NCBI GenBank assembly: GCA_023381945.1
Contig: JAMCQY010000110.1
Coordinates: forward strand, 1-16,684
Direction of reading: 5' to 3'
DNA from: Deltaproteobacteria bacterium
GTDB taxonomy: Bacteria; Desulfobacterota; Desulfobaccia; Desulfobaccales; 0-14-0-80-60-11
DNA length: 16,684 nt
How positions within the stretch are numbered: position 1 is the first letter of the stretch; each line of letters begins with the position of its first letter. Shown here in pieces: positions 7,486 through 13,515 of the stretch. Both the position numbers and the translations under genes were made by a program. Under the pieces are notes generated by a model. The model did not search any database. It saw only the letters and a list, made by a program, of their open reading frames with translations, and was not told the DNA's origin.

Positions 7486-8529
7486 TCAGGCATATTCCAG
7501 CGGCGGTTCGCCCTCTTTGCGGGCGGCGATTTCGCCGATGACGAAGGCCTGTTCATTGAGGCCCTGGAGCCTGATCAGGATGTCGGCCACCTGGTCTTCG
7601 TCCACCACCAGGGCCAGGCCGACGCCATTGTTGAAGGTGCGCAGCATCTCCTCTTCCGGGATATTGCCCAGGCCGCGCAGCAGATGAAAGATAGGCGGCA
7701 CCGGCCAGGATTGGCGGTTAATCACCGCCCGGCAGGCCTTGGGCAGGATGCGGGGCAGATTATCCGTGAGGCCGCCGCCGGTGATGTGGCAAATGCCGCT
7801 CAGGTGGAAATCCCGCAAAAGGTTGAGAACGGTTTCCACATAAATGCGGGTGGGCTTGAGAAGTTCGTCCCCCAGGGAGCCGCCCAACTCCGGAAAATCC
7901 TCGCTAAGCTGGAAGCCGTGGCGCTCCAGGAAGACCCGGCGCACCAGCGAGTAACCGTTGGCATGGAGGCCGCTGGAGGCCAGACCGATGATCTTGTGGC
8001 CCACGGCGATCTCAGAGCCGTCAATGATTTGATCCCGCTCCACCACGCCCACCACAAAGCCGGCCAGGTCGTAGTCGCCAGGTTGATAAATTCCCGGCAT
8101 CTCGGCGGTTTCGCCGCCGATGAGGGAGCAGCGGGCCTGCCGGCAGCCATTGGTGATGCCCTCGATGATCTGGGTGGCGATGGCGGTATCGAGACTCCCC
8201 ATGGCCAGGTAGTCCAGGAAAAAGAGCGGCGCGGCGCCGTGGGTAATGATGTCGTTGGCGCACATGGCCACCAGGTCAATGCCGATGGTGTCGTGGCGGT
8301 CCATCAGGATGGCGATCTTGATTTTGGTGCCCACCCCGTCGGTGGAGGACACCAGCACCGGGTCGCGGTATTTATCCGCGCCCAGATGAAAGAGCCCCCC
8401 GAAGGCGCCGATCTCACCCAGGACGCCGGTGCGGTAAGTGGATTTGACCAGAGGGCGGATCTGGCGGATAAAAGCGTCCGCCTTGTCGATGTCGACCCCG
8501 GCCTCCTTATATGTAGTGCTCTCGGTCAT
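7486..8529 (-). CDS. purM: Phosphoribosylformylglycinamidine cyclo-ligase (AIR synthase)
   Basis: 347 residues, the usual PurM length. It catalyses ATP-dependent closure of FGAM to AIR, step 5 of de novo purine synthesis, in the cytosol. Signatures in order: N-terminal YKEAGVDIDKAD (7-18), STDGVGTK (62-69), DLVAMCANDI (85-94), GGETAEMPGIY (138-148), GLASSGLHANGYSLVR (182-197) and HITGGGLTDNLPR (248-260). ATG 8529 has GGGGAG about eight bases upstream. A longer in-frame opening to 8751 would add 74 residues overlapping the DUF134 gene and matching nothing in PurM, so it is rejected. The DUF134 gene is 94 bases upstream on the same strand and may share its transcript. Confidence 0.96.
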   Translation of the reverse strand: MTESTTYKEAGVDIDKADAFIRQIRPLVKSTYRTGVLGEIGAFGGLFHLGADKYRDPVLVSSTDGVGTKIKIAILMDRHDTIGIDLVAMCANDIITHGAAPLFFLDYLAMGSLDTAIATQIIEGITNGCRQARCSLIGGETAEMPGIYQPGDYDLAGFVVGVVERDQIIDGSEIAVGHKIIGLASSGLHANGYSLVRRVFLERHGFQLSEDFPELGGSLGDELLKPTRIYVETVLNLLRDFHLSGICHITGGGLTDNLPRILPKACRAVINRQSWPVPPIFHLLRGLGNIPEEEMLRTFNNGVGLALVVDEDQVADILIRLQGLNEQAFVIGEIAARKEGEPPLEYA

Positions 8530-8565
8530 CCCCTTTGTCTCCCCCTTCAAAGGAATGCCCTGGTT

Positions 8566-8583
8566 AGTTTCGAGTTTCGAGTT
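8566..8583. repeat. Short tandem repeat AGTTTCG x2.6
   Basis: AGTTTCG is repeated twice plus AGTT, between the purM start and the DUF134 stop. Too short to assign a role; it may be a remnant of a simple repeat. Confidence 0.5.
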
Positions 8584-8623
8584 AAAAAATCCCAAGACAT
8601 TTGCTTGCAACGGCAGTCCGCCA

Positions 8624-9016
8624 TTAATCCTTTTTCTGATCTTCCGCCATCGGCTGGCAGCAACAATCGGGACGGGCATCTCCCCCCTCTGCTTCGGCCC
8701 ATTGACCGCAAGAGGCGCATTGCTGTCCCAGGCGGTAATCCCCGCCCTCAATGCAAATGGCCTTGCCCTGCACCAGGGCCTCGGCCACGGTGCGGTGGGC
8801 CCGGGCCAGCATCCGCGTCACCGTGGGCCGGGAGACTTGCATCCTGTGGGCCACTTCCTCCTGGGTCATTTCCAGGTAATCGGCCAGACGCATGGCCTCC
8901 AATTCATCCACGGTGATAACCGCTTGTTCCAGCGCTCTGAGTGGTATGCCCCGGGGCTTGAAGAAGGTCACTCCTGGTTCGGTTTCCACCCAGCGGCACT
9001 TTTTGGGTCTGCCCAT
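8624..9016 (-). CDS. DUF134 family HTH protein
   Basis: 130 residues. The N-terminus (MGRPKKCRWVETEPGVTFFKP) and middle (ITVDELEAMRLADYLEMTQEEVAHRMQVSRPTVTRMLARAHRTVAEAL) are diagnostic of DUF134, a sigma-70 region-4-like HTH family. HTH helices span about 50-80, with VSRPTVTRMLARA as recognition helix. The C-terminus adds CASCG at about 100-104 and a CCC cluster near 119, a possible metal site. DUF134 proteins are predicted DNA-binding regulators without an assigned regulon. The gene is divergent from PNP and directly upstream of purM, so control of neighbouring purine genes is conceivable but unproven. ATG 9016 has GGCAGG upstream and a promoter-like site 30-60 bases away. Confidence 0.88.
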   Translation of the reverse strand: MGRPKKCRWVETEPGVTFFKPRGIPLRALEQAVITVDELEAMRLADYLEMTQEEVAHRMQVSRPTVTRMLARAHRTVAEALVQGKAICIEGGDYRLGQQCASCGQWAEAEGGDARPDCCCQPMAEDQKKD

Positions 9017-9038
9017 TGTACCTGCCTAAAGAGTTAAT

Positions 9039-9072
9039 ATTGTATTTTTAAAGCATTCGAGCCCCCTGTCAA
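9039..9072 (-). promoter_or_regulatory. Sigma-70-like promoter of the DUF134-purM unit
   Basis: On the minus strand a perfect TTGACA (9067-9072) is followed after 16 bases by TAAAAA (9045-9050), then TACAAT (9039-9044). The -35 is consensus; either AT-rich hexamer could serve as -10, though TACAAT is too far at 22 bases. Confidence 0.5.
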
Positions 9073-9109
9073 GGACAAAACGAAAAATGGCCCCTGGAGC
9101 AGCCGGACA

Positions 9110-9138
9110 TTGACGTAGCTGGTAAAGGGGCTTATCCT
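9110..9138 (+). promoter_or_regulatory. Sigma-70-like promoter of the PNP gene
   Basis: TTGACG (9110-9115), exact 17-base spacer, TATCCT (9133-9138), ending 30 bases before the TTG start. Together with the DUF134 promoter it makes a compact divergent control region. Confidence 0.55.
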
Positions 9139-9168
9139 TAGAAAACTTGAGCTTCGAAAGGATCGCCA

Positions 9169-9996
9169 TTGAGTCAAGCATACCGTGAACAAGTGGAGGA
9201 ATGCGCCCGTTTTGTGACCAGCCGCCTGCAGGAGACGCCGAAGTGGGGCCTGATTTTAGGGACCGGCCAGAAACTCATGCCGGATAAAATCGAGGGTGGG
9301 GGGGCCTTGTCTTATGAAGACTTGCCCCACTTTCCCCGGGCCACCAGCCCCAGCCACCGCGGCACCCTGTATTGGGGCCGTTTGTCCGGGAAACCGGTTC
9401 TCCTGTCCCACGGCCGGGTCCATGCCTATGAAGGCTATTCCCTGGCCCAGGCCACCTTTTCGGTCCGTCTGATGGCGGCCCTGGGGGTCAAGACCCTGGT
9501 GCTGACCAACGCCGCAGGGGGACTAAATCCGTTGTTTAAGGCCGGGGAACTGATGCTCATCTGCGACCATATCAATTTTCAATGGGACAATCCCCTGGTC
9601 GGCGAAAATGTCGAGGCCTGGGGGCCCCGGTTCCCCGATATGAGCCTGGTGTACGATGCGGCCTTACGGGATCTGACCGAGGATGTGGCCCGGCGGCAAG
9701 GCCTGATCTTACGCAAAGGCGTCTACGTGGCGGTCAAAGGACCAAGCCTGGAAACCCCGGCGGAAACCCGGGCTTTCCGGATTATCGGCGCCGACGCGGT
9801 GGGTATGTCCACCGTGCCCGAGGCCATCGTGGCGGTGCACGCCGGGCTCAGGGTCCTGGGAATTTCAGTCATCAGCAATCTTAACCTGCCAGACGCCATG
9901 GCCCCCATTGAACTGGAAGAGATCGTGGCCACCGTGGCCCGGGCCGAGCCTCAGTTGGTTGAATTGCTGATGGGGGTATTGAAAGAGGCCGATTAG
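9169..9996 (+). CDS. Purine nucleoside phosphorylase (trimeric, class I type)
   Basis: 275 residues, the length of trimeric PNPs, which cleave purine (deoxy)ribonucleosides with phosphate to base plus (deoxy)ribose-1-phosphate (salvage). Motifs: phosphate loop LILGTGQK (28-35, usually LGSGLG), HGRVHAYEGY (81-90), TNAAGGLNPLFKAGELMLICDHIN (113-136), GPSLETPAE (191-199, usually GPxFETPAE), GMSTVPE (212-218) and base-site SNLNLPDA (236-243). YEGY separates it from MTA phosphorylase. The start is TTG at 9169 with GGAT eight bases upstream; no ATG gives a family-length protein. Several near-invariant positions differ (Ser to Thr in the phosphate loop, Phe to Leu, no TNMAAG), so substrate preference may be altered. 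Confidence 0.9.
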   Translation: MSQAYREQVEECARFVTSRLQETPKWGLILGTGQKLMPDKIEGGGALSYEDLPHFPRATSPSHRGTLYWGRLSGKPVLLSHGRVHAYEGYSLAQATFSVRLMAALGVKTLVLTNAAGGLNPLFKAGELMLICDHINFQWDNPLVGENVEAWGPRFPDMSLVYDAALRDLTEDVARRQGLILRKGVYVAVKGPSLETPAETRAFRIIGADAVGMSTVPEAIVAVHAGLRVLGISVISNLNLPDAMAPIELEEIVATVARAEPQLVELLMGVLKEAD

Positions 9997-10020
9997 GGAA
10001 AGGATGAGATTCCATCAAAA

Positions 10021-10068
10021 GTCATTCTGAGCCAGGAACTGCCGGCCGCGGCCCTGGTTCAGAATGAC
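10021..10068. terminator. Long hairpin between convergent PNP and zinc-ribbon genes
   Basis: 16-base arms GTCATTCTGAGCCAGG and CCTGGTTCAGAATGAC pair with one G-T wobble around a GC-rich 16-base loop. On the minus strand it is followed by TTTTG, so it could terminate the zinc-ribbon gene; on the plus strand there is no T-run. GTCATTCTGA also begins a short repeat I recall from many bacterial genomes, so this could be a dispersed repeat used as terminator. Confidence 0.5.
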
Positions 10069-10095
10069 GACAAAAATGGGCTCAACAGGAAAAAC

Positions 10096-10371
10096 CTAGT
10101 TCTTCTTTTTGCGCGGCTTCTTTGGCTGCTTGGCTGGTTTGGCGGGCTTAGCGGGCTTCGGGGCCTCGGAGGCCGCCGCGACAGGAACCGCCGCCTCGGG
10201 GCGATGTGCAGGGTGGGCGGCCGGAGCCGCCTCGGTTGCCGGACCGAGGACGTAAACCCGCTCCGCCGGTGTCAGATTATCCAGGGACCGCCCACACTTG
10301 GGGCAGACCCGCAGGGACAGGGGATTAGTAAAGTTGCACCCCGGACATTTTAACCACAGACCCATGGGCAT
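10096..10371 (-). CDS. Small zinc-ribbon protein with Ala/Pro/Lys-rich tail
   Basis: 91 residues. The N-terminal 30 residues form a rubredoxin-like zinc ribbon: CPGC (9-12) and CPKC (23-26), 10 residues apart. Residues 45-75 are Ala/Pro-rich and disordered. The tail has AKP repeats (PAKPAKPAKQPKKPRKKKN), strongly basic, suggesting nucleic-acid or membrane-surface contact. Such zinc-ribbon plus low-complexity proteins are common orphans, and I do not recognise a named family. ATG 10371 has a strong CAGGAG seven bases upstream. It stands alone, convergent to PNP. Confidence 0.75.
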   Translation of the reverse strand: MPMGLWLKCPGCNFTNPLSLRVCPKCGRSLDNLTPAERVYVLGPATEAAPAAHPAHRPEAAVPVAAASEAPKPAKPAKPAKQPKKPRKKKN

Positions 10372-10410
10372 TCTCCTGAATATGTCATTACCGTTGATAG
10401 GTTTCCATTA

Positions 10411-10439
10411 TCATTAGCAAAATCGGCGGCATTCTTCAA
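10411..10439 (-). promoter_or_regulatory. Candidate promoter of the zinc-ribbon gene
   Basis: Minus strand: TTGAAG (10434-10439), 17 bases, TAATGA (10411-10416) preceded by TGC (extended -10-like). It lies 40 bases before the start. The remaining gap up to the IS edge at 10563 is AT-rich and holds only a small inverted repeat CTTCAC/GTGAAG (near 10513-10540). Confidence 0.3.
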
Positions 10440-10552
10440 GAGTTTTATGCCGTTAGCCGTTTGGGAAGAATAGGCGGCAATCGGTAAATAACCAACTATT
10501 TCATATTCTTACTTCACGTAGAAAATTCATTTTAGTGAAGACTTCAATAACT

Positions 10553-10563
10553 TATAGCGATTG
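10553..10563 (+). repeat. Left arm of older palindromic element split by the IS
   Basis: TATAGCGATTG directly before the IS is the perfect reverse complement of CAATCGCTATA at 12039-12049. After removing the IS and its duplication, the match extends to 17 bases (TATAGCGATTGCCAAAA). Confidence 0.6.
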
Positions 10564-11928
10564 AGCCTCTTGCAAAATTCGCAAAATTTGGCAGTTGTTC
10601 TGGCTCTTTTGAGTTTGGATGCAATGTAATCAAATTCTTGGGGTCCAGCTTACTGCAAAAAGGGCCATTTTCGGCGAACCAGGGCAGACTACTCCCGTAA
10701 GCTGTACTTCGCCGGTTGCTCCCGCTTAGCTTGCCAGGAGCAACTGGTCAGCGAACAGGGCCACAAGGCCAAACATGAGATGAAGCCTGACTTTAAGAGC
10801 TCCTCGAACCATCACGTTGCCGGCCCCAAAGCCTTCTTTCAGCCGGCTGTTGAAGCGCTCTGCCACGGTGCGCTCCTGGTAGCGTCTCGCCTCATGGGGG
10901 GCCAGGGGGACAGCCTTTCCCTTGCGGTTATTCTTGTCGATGATGGGGACATGTCCCAAGCTGCGGCTCATCTCGTAAATCGGCTTGGCATCGTAAGCCG
11001 AATCCATCAAGTCATAGAGGTAAGTAATGCGCTCGCTGGTCATTTTCATCAGCGGCACCGCCACCTGGCTCTCATTCAGGGAGGCCGCGGTCAGCACCGC
11101 ACTGATGGGCAGGCCGCAGTCATTGACGTCGACATGCAGCTTGTAACCGCTCCAGGCCTGCCGATACCCCTGGGAGTTTTTCTTCACCCCCACATCACAG
11201 TGCACCGGCAGTTCCGCCAGGGCCTCTGCGGCCGTTTGCCGGCACTGGCGCTGAAGCCGCGTCTCCGGTTTCGGGGTTCGCACCTCCCCTCGCCGGGGAC
11301 GGCCGGTTTTTTGGGGCGCCGGCTGGCAGGACCGCGACTTGCGCCGCGGTTTTTCCCGGCCCCAGATGGCCGTGGCATCCCGGCTGATATGTCCCACCAA
11401 CTCCGGCTTCACCCATTGCTCCACCAGGGCTTGGTGGACCCGCTCGCCCAGTCCCATCCGGGCAAATTCTGCAAAAGCCCTGGAAAAAGTGGATTCAGAG
11501 GGGACATCGGTCCGTCTCGCGAAACCGCAGATGCGCCGGAAGACCGGCGAAGCCCGCAAAGCCTCAATCGTGGCCCGGGTGTGGGGGTGGTTATAGACCG
11601 CCTTGCCCACAAAGGCCCGAGCCAGGGCCTGGCGCTCCCAGGGCTTCCGACCGAACTGTTGTATCGGACGACCGGCAAATCTCTCGATTTGGAGCACTTC
11701 CAGAATGCTGACTAGCTGCTGCTCCTTATCGCTTAAGGGACGCTCGCAACATTCTTCCAGGCCAGGGATTAAATTCCGTTGCAAGGTCCCCATTAACCAT
11801 GATACTGCTTCTTTGAGCTTCATCGGCGCCTCCGCATGCCTGGTATTTTCTCGCAAACTCACCTTAGCACGCGTTTTGCCGATGGAGCTTAATTTTTTAA
11901 CCTAATGAGAGACTTTTGCAAGAGGCTC
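10563..11928 (-). mobile_element. Insertion sequence with DDE transposase, intact
   Basis: Terminal inverted repeats GAGCCTCTTGCAAAATTC (10563-10580) and, reverse-complemented, GAGCCTCTTGCAAAAGTC (11911-11928) match at 17 of 18 positions. They enclose one transposase reading from the right end. The flanks are GATT on the left and GTTT on the right, an imperfect 4-base duplication (or CGATTG/CGTTTG, 6 bases, if the element is taken one base shorter at each end). About 145 bases past the transposase stop are noncoding, as are about 85 bases at the start end. The pre-insertion site can be reconstructed (see findings). Confidence 0.85.
10726..11823 (-). CDS. IS transposase, DDE_Tnp_1 superfamily (IS4/IS5/IS1182-like)
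   Basis: 365 residues, apparently full length. The N-terminal DNA-binding half contains ALARAFVGKAVYNHPHTRA and FSRAFAEFA. The catalytic core has HISRDATAI (Asp149), YLYDLMDSAYDA (Asp274) and ERTVAERFNSRLKEGFG (Glu322), a plausible DDE triad with YREK-like spacing. A basic linker of about 30 residues (REKPRRKSRS...GRPRRGE) sits after the first Asp. It cuts and rejoins DNA at the element's inverted repeats. ATG 11823 has GCGGAG six bases upstream; a GTG at 11862 would add 13 residues with no support. The ISfinder family is not settled by eye: the N-terminal domain suggests IS5/IS1182. No frameshift is seen, so it may be active. Confidence 0.9.
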   Translation of the reverse strand: MKLKEAVSWLMGTLQRNLIPGLEECCERPLSDKEQQLVSILEVLQIERFAGRPIQQFGRKPWERQALARAFVGKAVYNHPHTRATIEALRASPVFRRICGFARRTDVPSESTFSRAFAEFARMGLGERVHQALVEQWVKPELVGHISRDATAIWGREKPRRKSRSCQPAPQKTGRPRRGEVRTPKPETRLQRQCRQTAAEALAELPVHCDVGVKKNSQGYRQAWSGYKLHVDVNDCGLPISAVLTAASLNESQVAVPLMKMTSERITYLYDLMDSAYDAKPIYEMSRSLGHVPIIDKNNRKGKAVPLAPHEARRYQERTVAERFNSRLKEGFGAGNVMVRGALKVRLHLMFGLVALFADQLLLAS

Positions 11929-11963
11929 GTTTGCCAAAAGTTTTTTCCGATAACCCGATGGAT

Positions 11964-12023
11964 TGTAGGGGCGGACCCATGTGTCCGCCCGCAGGAGGGC
12001 GCACACGCGGGTGCGCCCCTACA
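11964..12023. repeat. Head-to-head pair of REP-like hairpins, family B
   Basis: A 60-base imperfect palindrome made of two 30-base units matching at 24 of 30 positions. Both units start TGTAGGGGCG, and each folds on its own: unit 1 has GGCGGAC/GTCCGCC (11970-11988), unit 2 reads GGCGCAC/GTGCGCC on the minus strand. The one differing base inside the stem is compensated on the other side (G-C against C-G). As in family A, GTAG directly precedes the hairpin. A third copy lies at 14849-14876. Confidence 0.75.
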
Positions 12024-12038
12024 AGAAATTATTTTTGG

Positions 12039-12049
12039 CAATCGCTATA
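12039..12049 (-). repeat. Right arm of the older palindromic element
   Basis: CAATCGCTATA, inverse of the arm at 10553-10563; with its inner TTTTGG it mirrors CCAAAA at 11933-11938. The two arms enclose the REP pair. Confidence 0.6.
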
Positions 12050-12050
12050 T

Positions 12051-12335
12051 ATGAGCTGGCGAACGCTAATGTCAGCGCTGGCGGTAGTTTGTCTTATCTT
12101 GACGGGATGCGGGCAGAAAGAGGGGCAAGACGCTCCAGGCGCGTCTGCCCCGTCCGTACGCAATTCGGTGCATGTGGCTGCCTCTGGCGGCCGCAAGCCA
12201 ATTCCAGACAGTAGAGGTAAAATCCATCCACGCTCCGGGGCGGTCATTACAACCGGCCCGCCCGGAAAGACGGAGCCAGGATGTAGCGCACTTTATTGGC
12301 CTTCTCGCCGTTGTGCTCCACCAGCCCCTTGGTGA
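12051..12335 (+). CDS. Possible truncated lipoprotein
   Basis: From ATG 12051 the frame reads MSWRTLMSALAVVCLILTGC, a good type II signal peptide with lipobox LTGC (Cys20), then a Gly/Ser/Pro-rich stretch. The last third overlaps the minus-strand gene ending at 12247 and turns into Cys/Arg/Pro-rich sequence typical of an antisense shadow. There is no clear Shine-Dalgarno, and the ATG lies one base past the palindromic arm, so the gene has probably lost its promoter and its true 3' end. It is either a decayed lipoprotein or a chance signal peptide. Confidence 0.3.
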   Translation: MSWRTLMSALAVVCLILTGCGQKEGQDAPGASAPSVRNSVHVAASGGRKPIPDSRGKIHPRSGAVITTGPPGKTEPGCSALYWPSRRCAPPAPW

Positions 12336-12972
12336 GCAACAGATTCAGATAAGTCCAGGCGGTTTTTTTATTGACCAGGAAGTGCGCCTCGAAGTCCAGC
12401 AGCCGGAACCAGCCGGCGCCGCGGTGGCCGAGAAAGTCGTACAAGGTTTCGGGGGTGATCTTGCGCTTACCTTTCGGGTCCAGGGAGAGACGAGCCAGGG
12501 CCTGGCGCAGGGCTTCGCCATCAATAGTCCCAGGCGCCGTCGGGCCGGAGGCTTCCCGCCGCCGCGGGGCTCCTAACCAGTTAGACGTCTGGTGTTCGAA
12601 ATAATGCTCCACTTTTTCTTCGATCAGGTTCAAGAGGCGATAGAACTGGGACAGGGTGATCTGGCCGGCCAGCCGGGTGACCAGATAATCCTTGGCCTTT
12701 TTGCGGACAAAAGAAACCCGCTCCCGGGGGCCGGCGGGCAAATGCGAGGCATCGGTCAGGACTTCGAAGAACATGCCGGCAACCAGGGTGGTGTCCAGGC
12801 CCGACCCGGCAGGCCAAGCCAAGGCGGGCCTTTCCGCAACCTTAAACATTCCCGCCCCAAGGCTGAAGTCAGCGAAATCATCGGCGAAGTCGGCCAGCTT
12901 CTCGGGGGCCAGCAAGCTGATGACCTGCTCGGTCAGGGCTCGCACTATCTCCAGACTGCCTTCCCGGTTCAT
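12247..12972 (-). CDS. Hypothetical protein with possible C-terminal winged helix
   Basis: 241 residues; I recognise no family. It is soluble with no signal peptide. Residues 1-75 are helical and acidic (LADFADDFADF). Residues 85-130 are amphipathic with clustered basic and aromatic residues (RKKAKDYLVTRLAG, FYRLLNLIEEKVEHYFEHQ). A Pro/Arg linker spans about 133-150. Residues 170-235 (TPETLYDFL...FRLLDFEAHFLVNKKTAWTYLNLLLTKGLVEHNGEKANKVRYIL) look like a winged helix: helix, helix, then a wing ending in V-Y-I. AGGAGG lies seven bases before ATG 12972, with a strong promoter behind it, so expression is likely. It could be an intracellular regulator; this is inference only. Confidence 0.8.
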   Translation of the reverse strand: MNREGSLEIVRALTEQVISLLAPEKLADFADDFADFSLGAGMFKVAERPALAWPAGSGLDTTLVAGMFFEVLTDASHLPAGPRERVSFVRKKAKDYLVTRLAGQITLSQFYRLLNLIEEKVEHYFEHQTSNWLGAPRRREASGPTAPGTIDGEALRQALARLSLDPKGKRKITPETLYDFLGHRGAGWFRLLDFEAHFLVNKKTAWTYLNLLLTKGLVEHNGEKANKVRYILAPSFRAGRL

Positions 12973-12998
12973 GCCGGAACCCTCCTGGAATTGCCCCG

Positions 12999-13027
12999 AT
13001 TATAGGACAGAACCGGGCAGAGGACAA
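12999..13027 (-). promoter_or_regulatory. Promoter of the hypothetical gene
   Basis: Minus strand TTGTCC (13022-13027), 17-base spacer, perfect TATAAT (12999-13004), 26 bases before the start codon. The best -10 box in the window. Confidence 0.6.
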
Positions 13028-13128
13028 GAGATTCCGGGTGGCGATAAAGCAACCTGGCGCTCCTTTGTTAAATCTCGAATTTCGCCACAGCCTGCCCACT
13101 GGACAGGAAAATTTGAAAAGCCTTGCGC

Positions 13129-13157
13129 TTGACACCCTGTGGGCCAGAACTTACCTT
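13129..13157 (+). promoter_or_regulatory. Candidate promoter of the lipoprotein-flavocytochrome unit
   Basis: TTGACA (13129-13134), 17 bases, TACCTT (13152-13157). Perfect -35, weak -10. An alternative -10 TAAAAT lies at 13176-13181 without a matching -35. Divergent from the promoter at 12999-13027. Confidence 0.4.
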
Positions 13158-13240
13158 CATATCTAATAATTCCTGTAAAATAGCGAAGTTGTGCTCGGAT
13201 GAAGCTCGACATCCGTCTTTTTGGCGGCCGAGGAGATGAG

Positions 13241-13447
13241 ATGGCGGATTTCAATAAAGCGATGCGGTGGCTTATCGCGGGCAGCCTGTTACTGGCGGCG
13301 GGCTGCACCAACGGCAAAGAATACCGGCCGGGGCCAACCCCCGGTTATGGCTCTCCTCATTATTATTATGGTCCAGGCGGCAACCCGGAACAGGACCCGG
13401 AATTCTGGATAATGTGGCAGAATCAGGAAGGAGGCAGTAGCCCATAA
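13241..13447 (+). CDS. Small lipoprotein
   Basis: 68 residues from ATG 13241, with AGGAG five bases upstream. Type II signal MADFNKAMRWLIAGSLLLAAGC with lipid-anchored Cys22. The mature part is about 46 residues, Gly/Pro/Tyr-rich (PGYGSPHYYYGPGGNP) with a C-terminal EFWIMWQNQ, probably unstructured at the envelope surface. An upstream ATG (13199) would add 14 residues before the signal and has no RBS. The flavocytochrome starts 68 bases downstream and is probably co-transcribed. No family recognised. Confidence 0.75.
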   Translation: MADFNKAMRWLIAGSLLLAAGCTNGKEYRPGPTPGYGSPHYYYGPGGNPEQDPEFWIMWQNQEGGSSP

Positions 13448-13515
13448 ACTGGTAAGAAGAAAAGGGAAATATTTCGGCGATTATCGCTGCCGGACTATGA
13501 AGAAGGGAGAGATTT

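Noticed and set aside
8530..8751. Extended N-terminus for purM
   Set aside because: It would add 74 residues unlike any PurM, overlap DUF134, and ignore the good RBS before ATG 8529.
7417..8916. 499-codon plus-strand open frame antisense to purM and the DUF134 gene
   Set aside because: It mirrors well-supported genes on the other strand, has no recognisable domain, and is explained by GC-rich codon usage.
10780..11715. 311-codon plus-strand frame inside the IS
   Set aside because: Antisense of the transposase, which has a clear DDE triad; no RBS or known passenger gene similarity.
12592..13132. Plus-strand frames antisense to the hypothetical gene
   Set aside because: No RBS and no domain; the minus-strand gene has a promoter, RBS and coherent composition.
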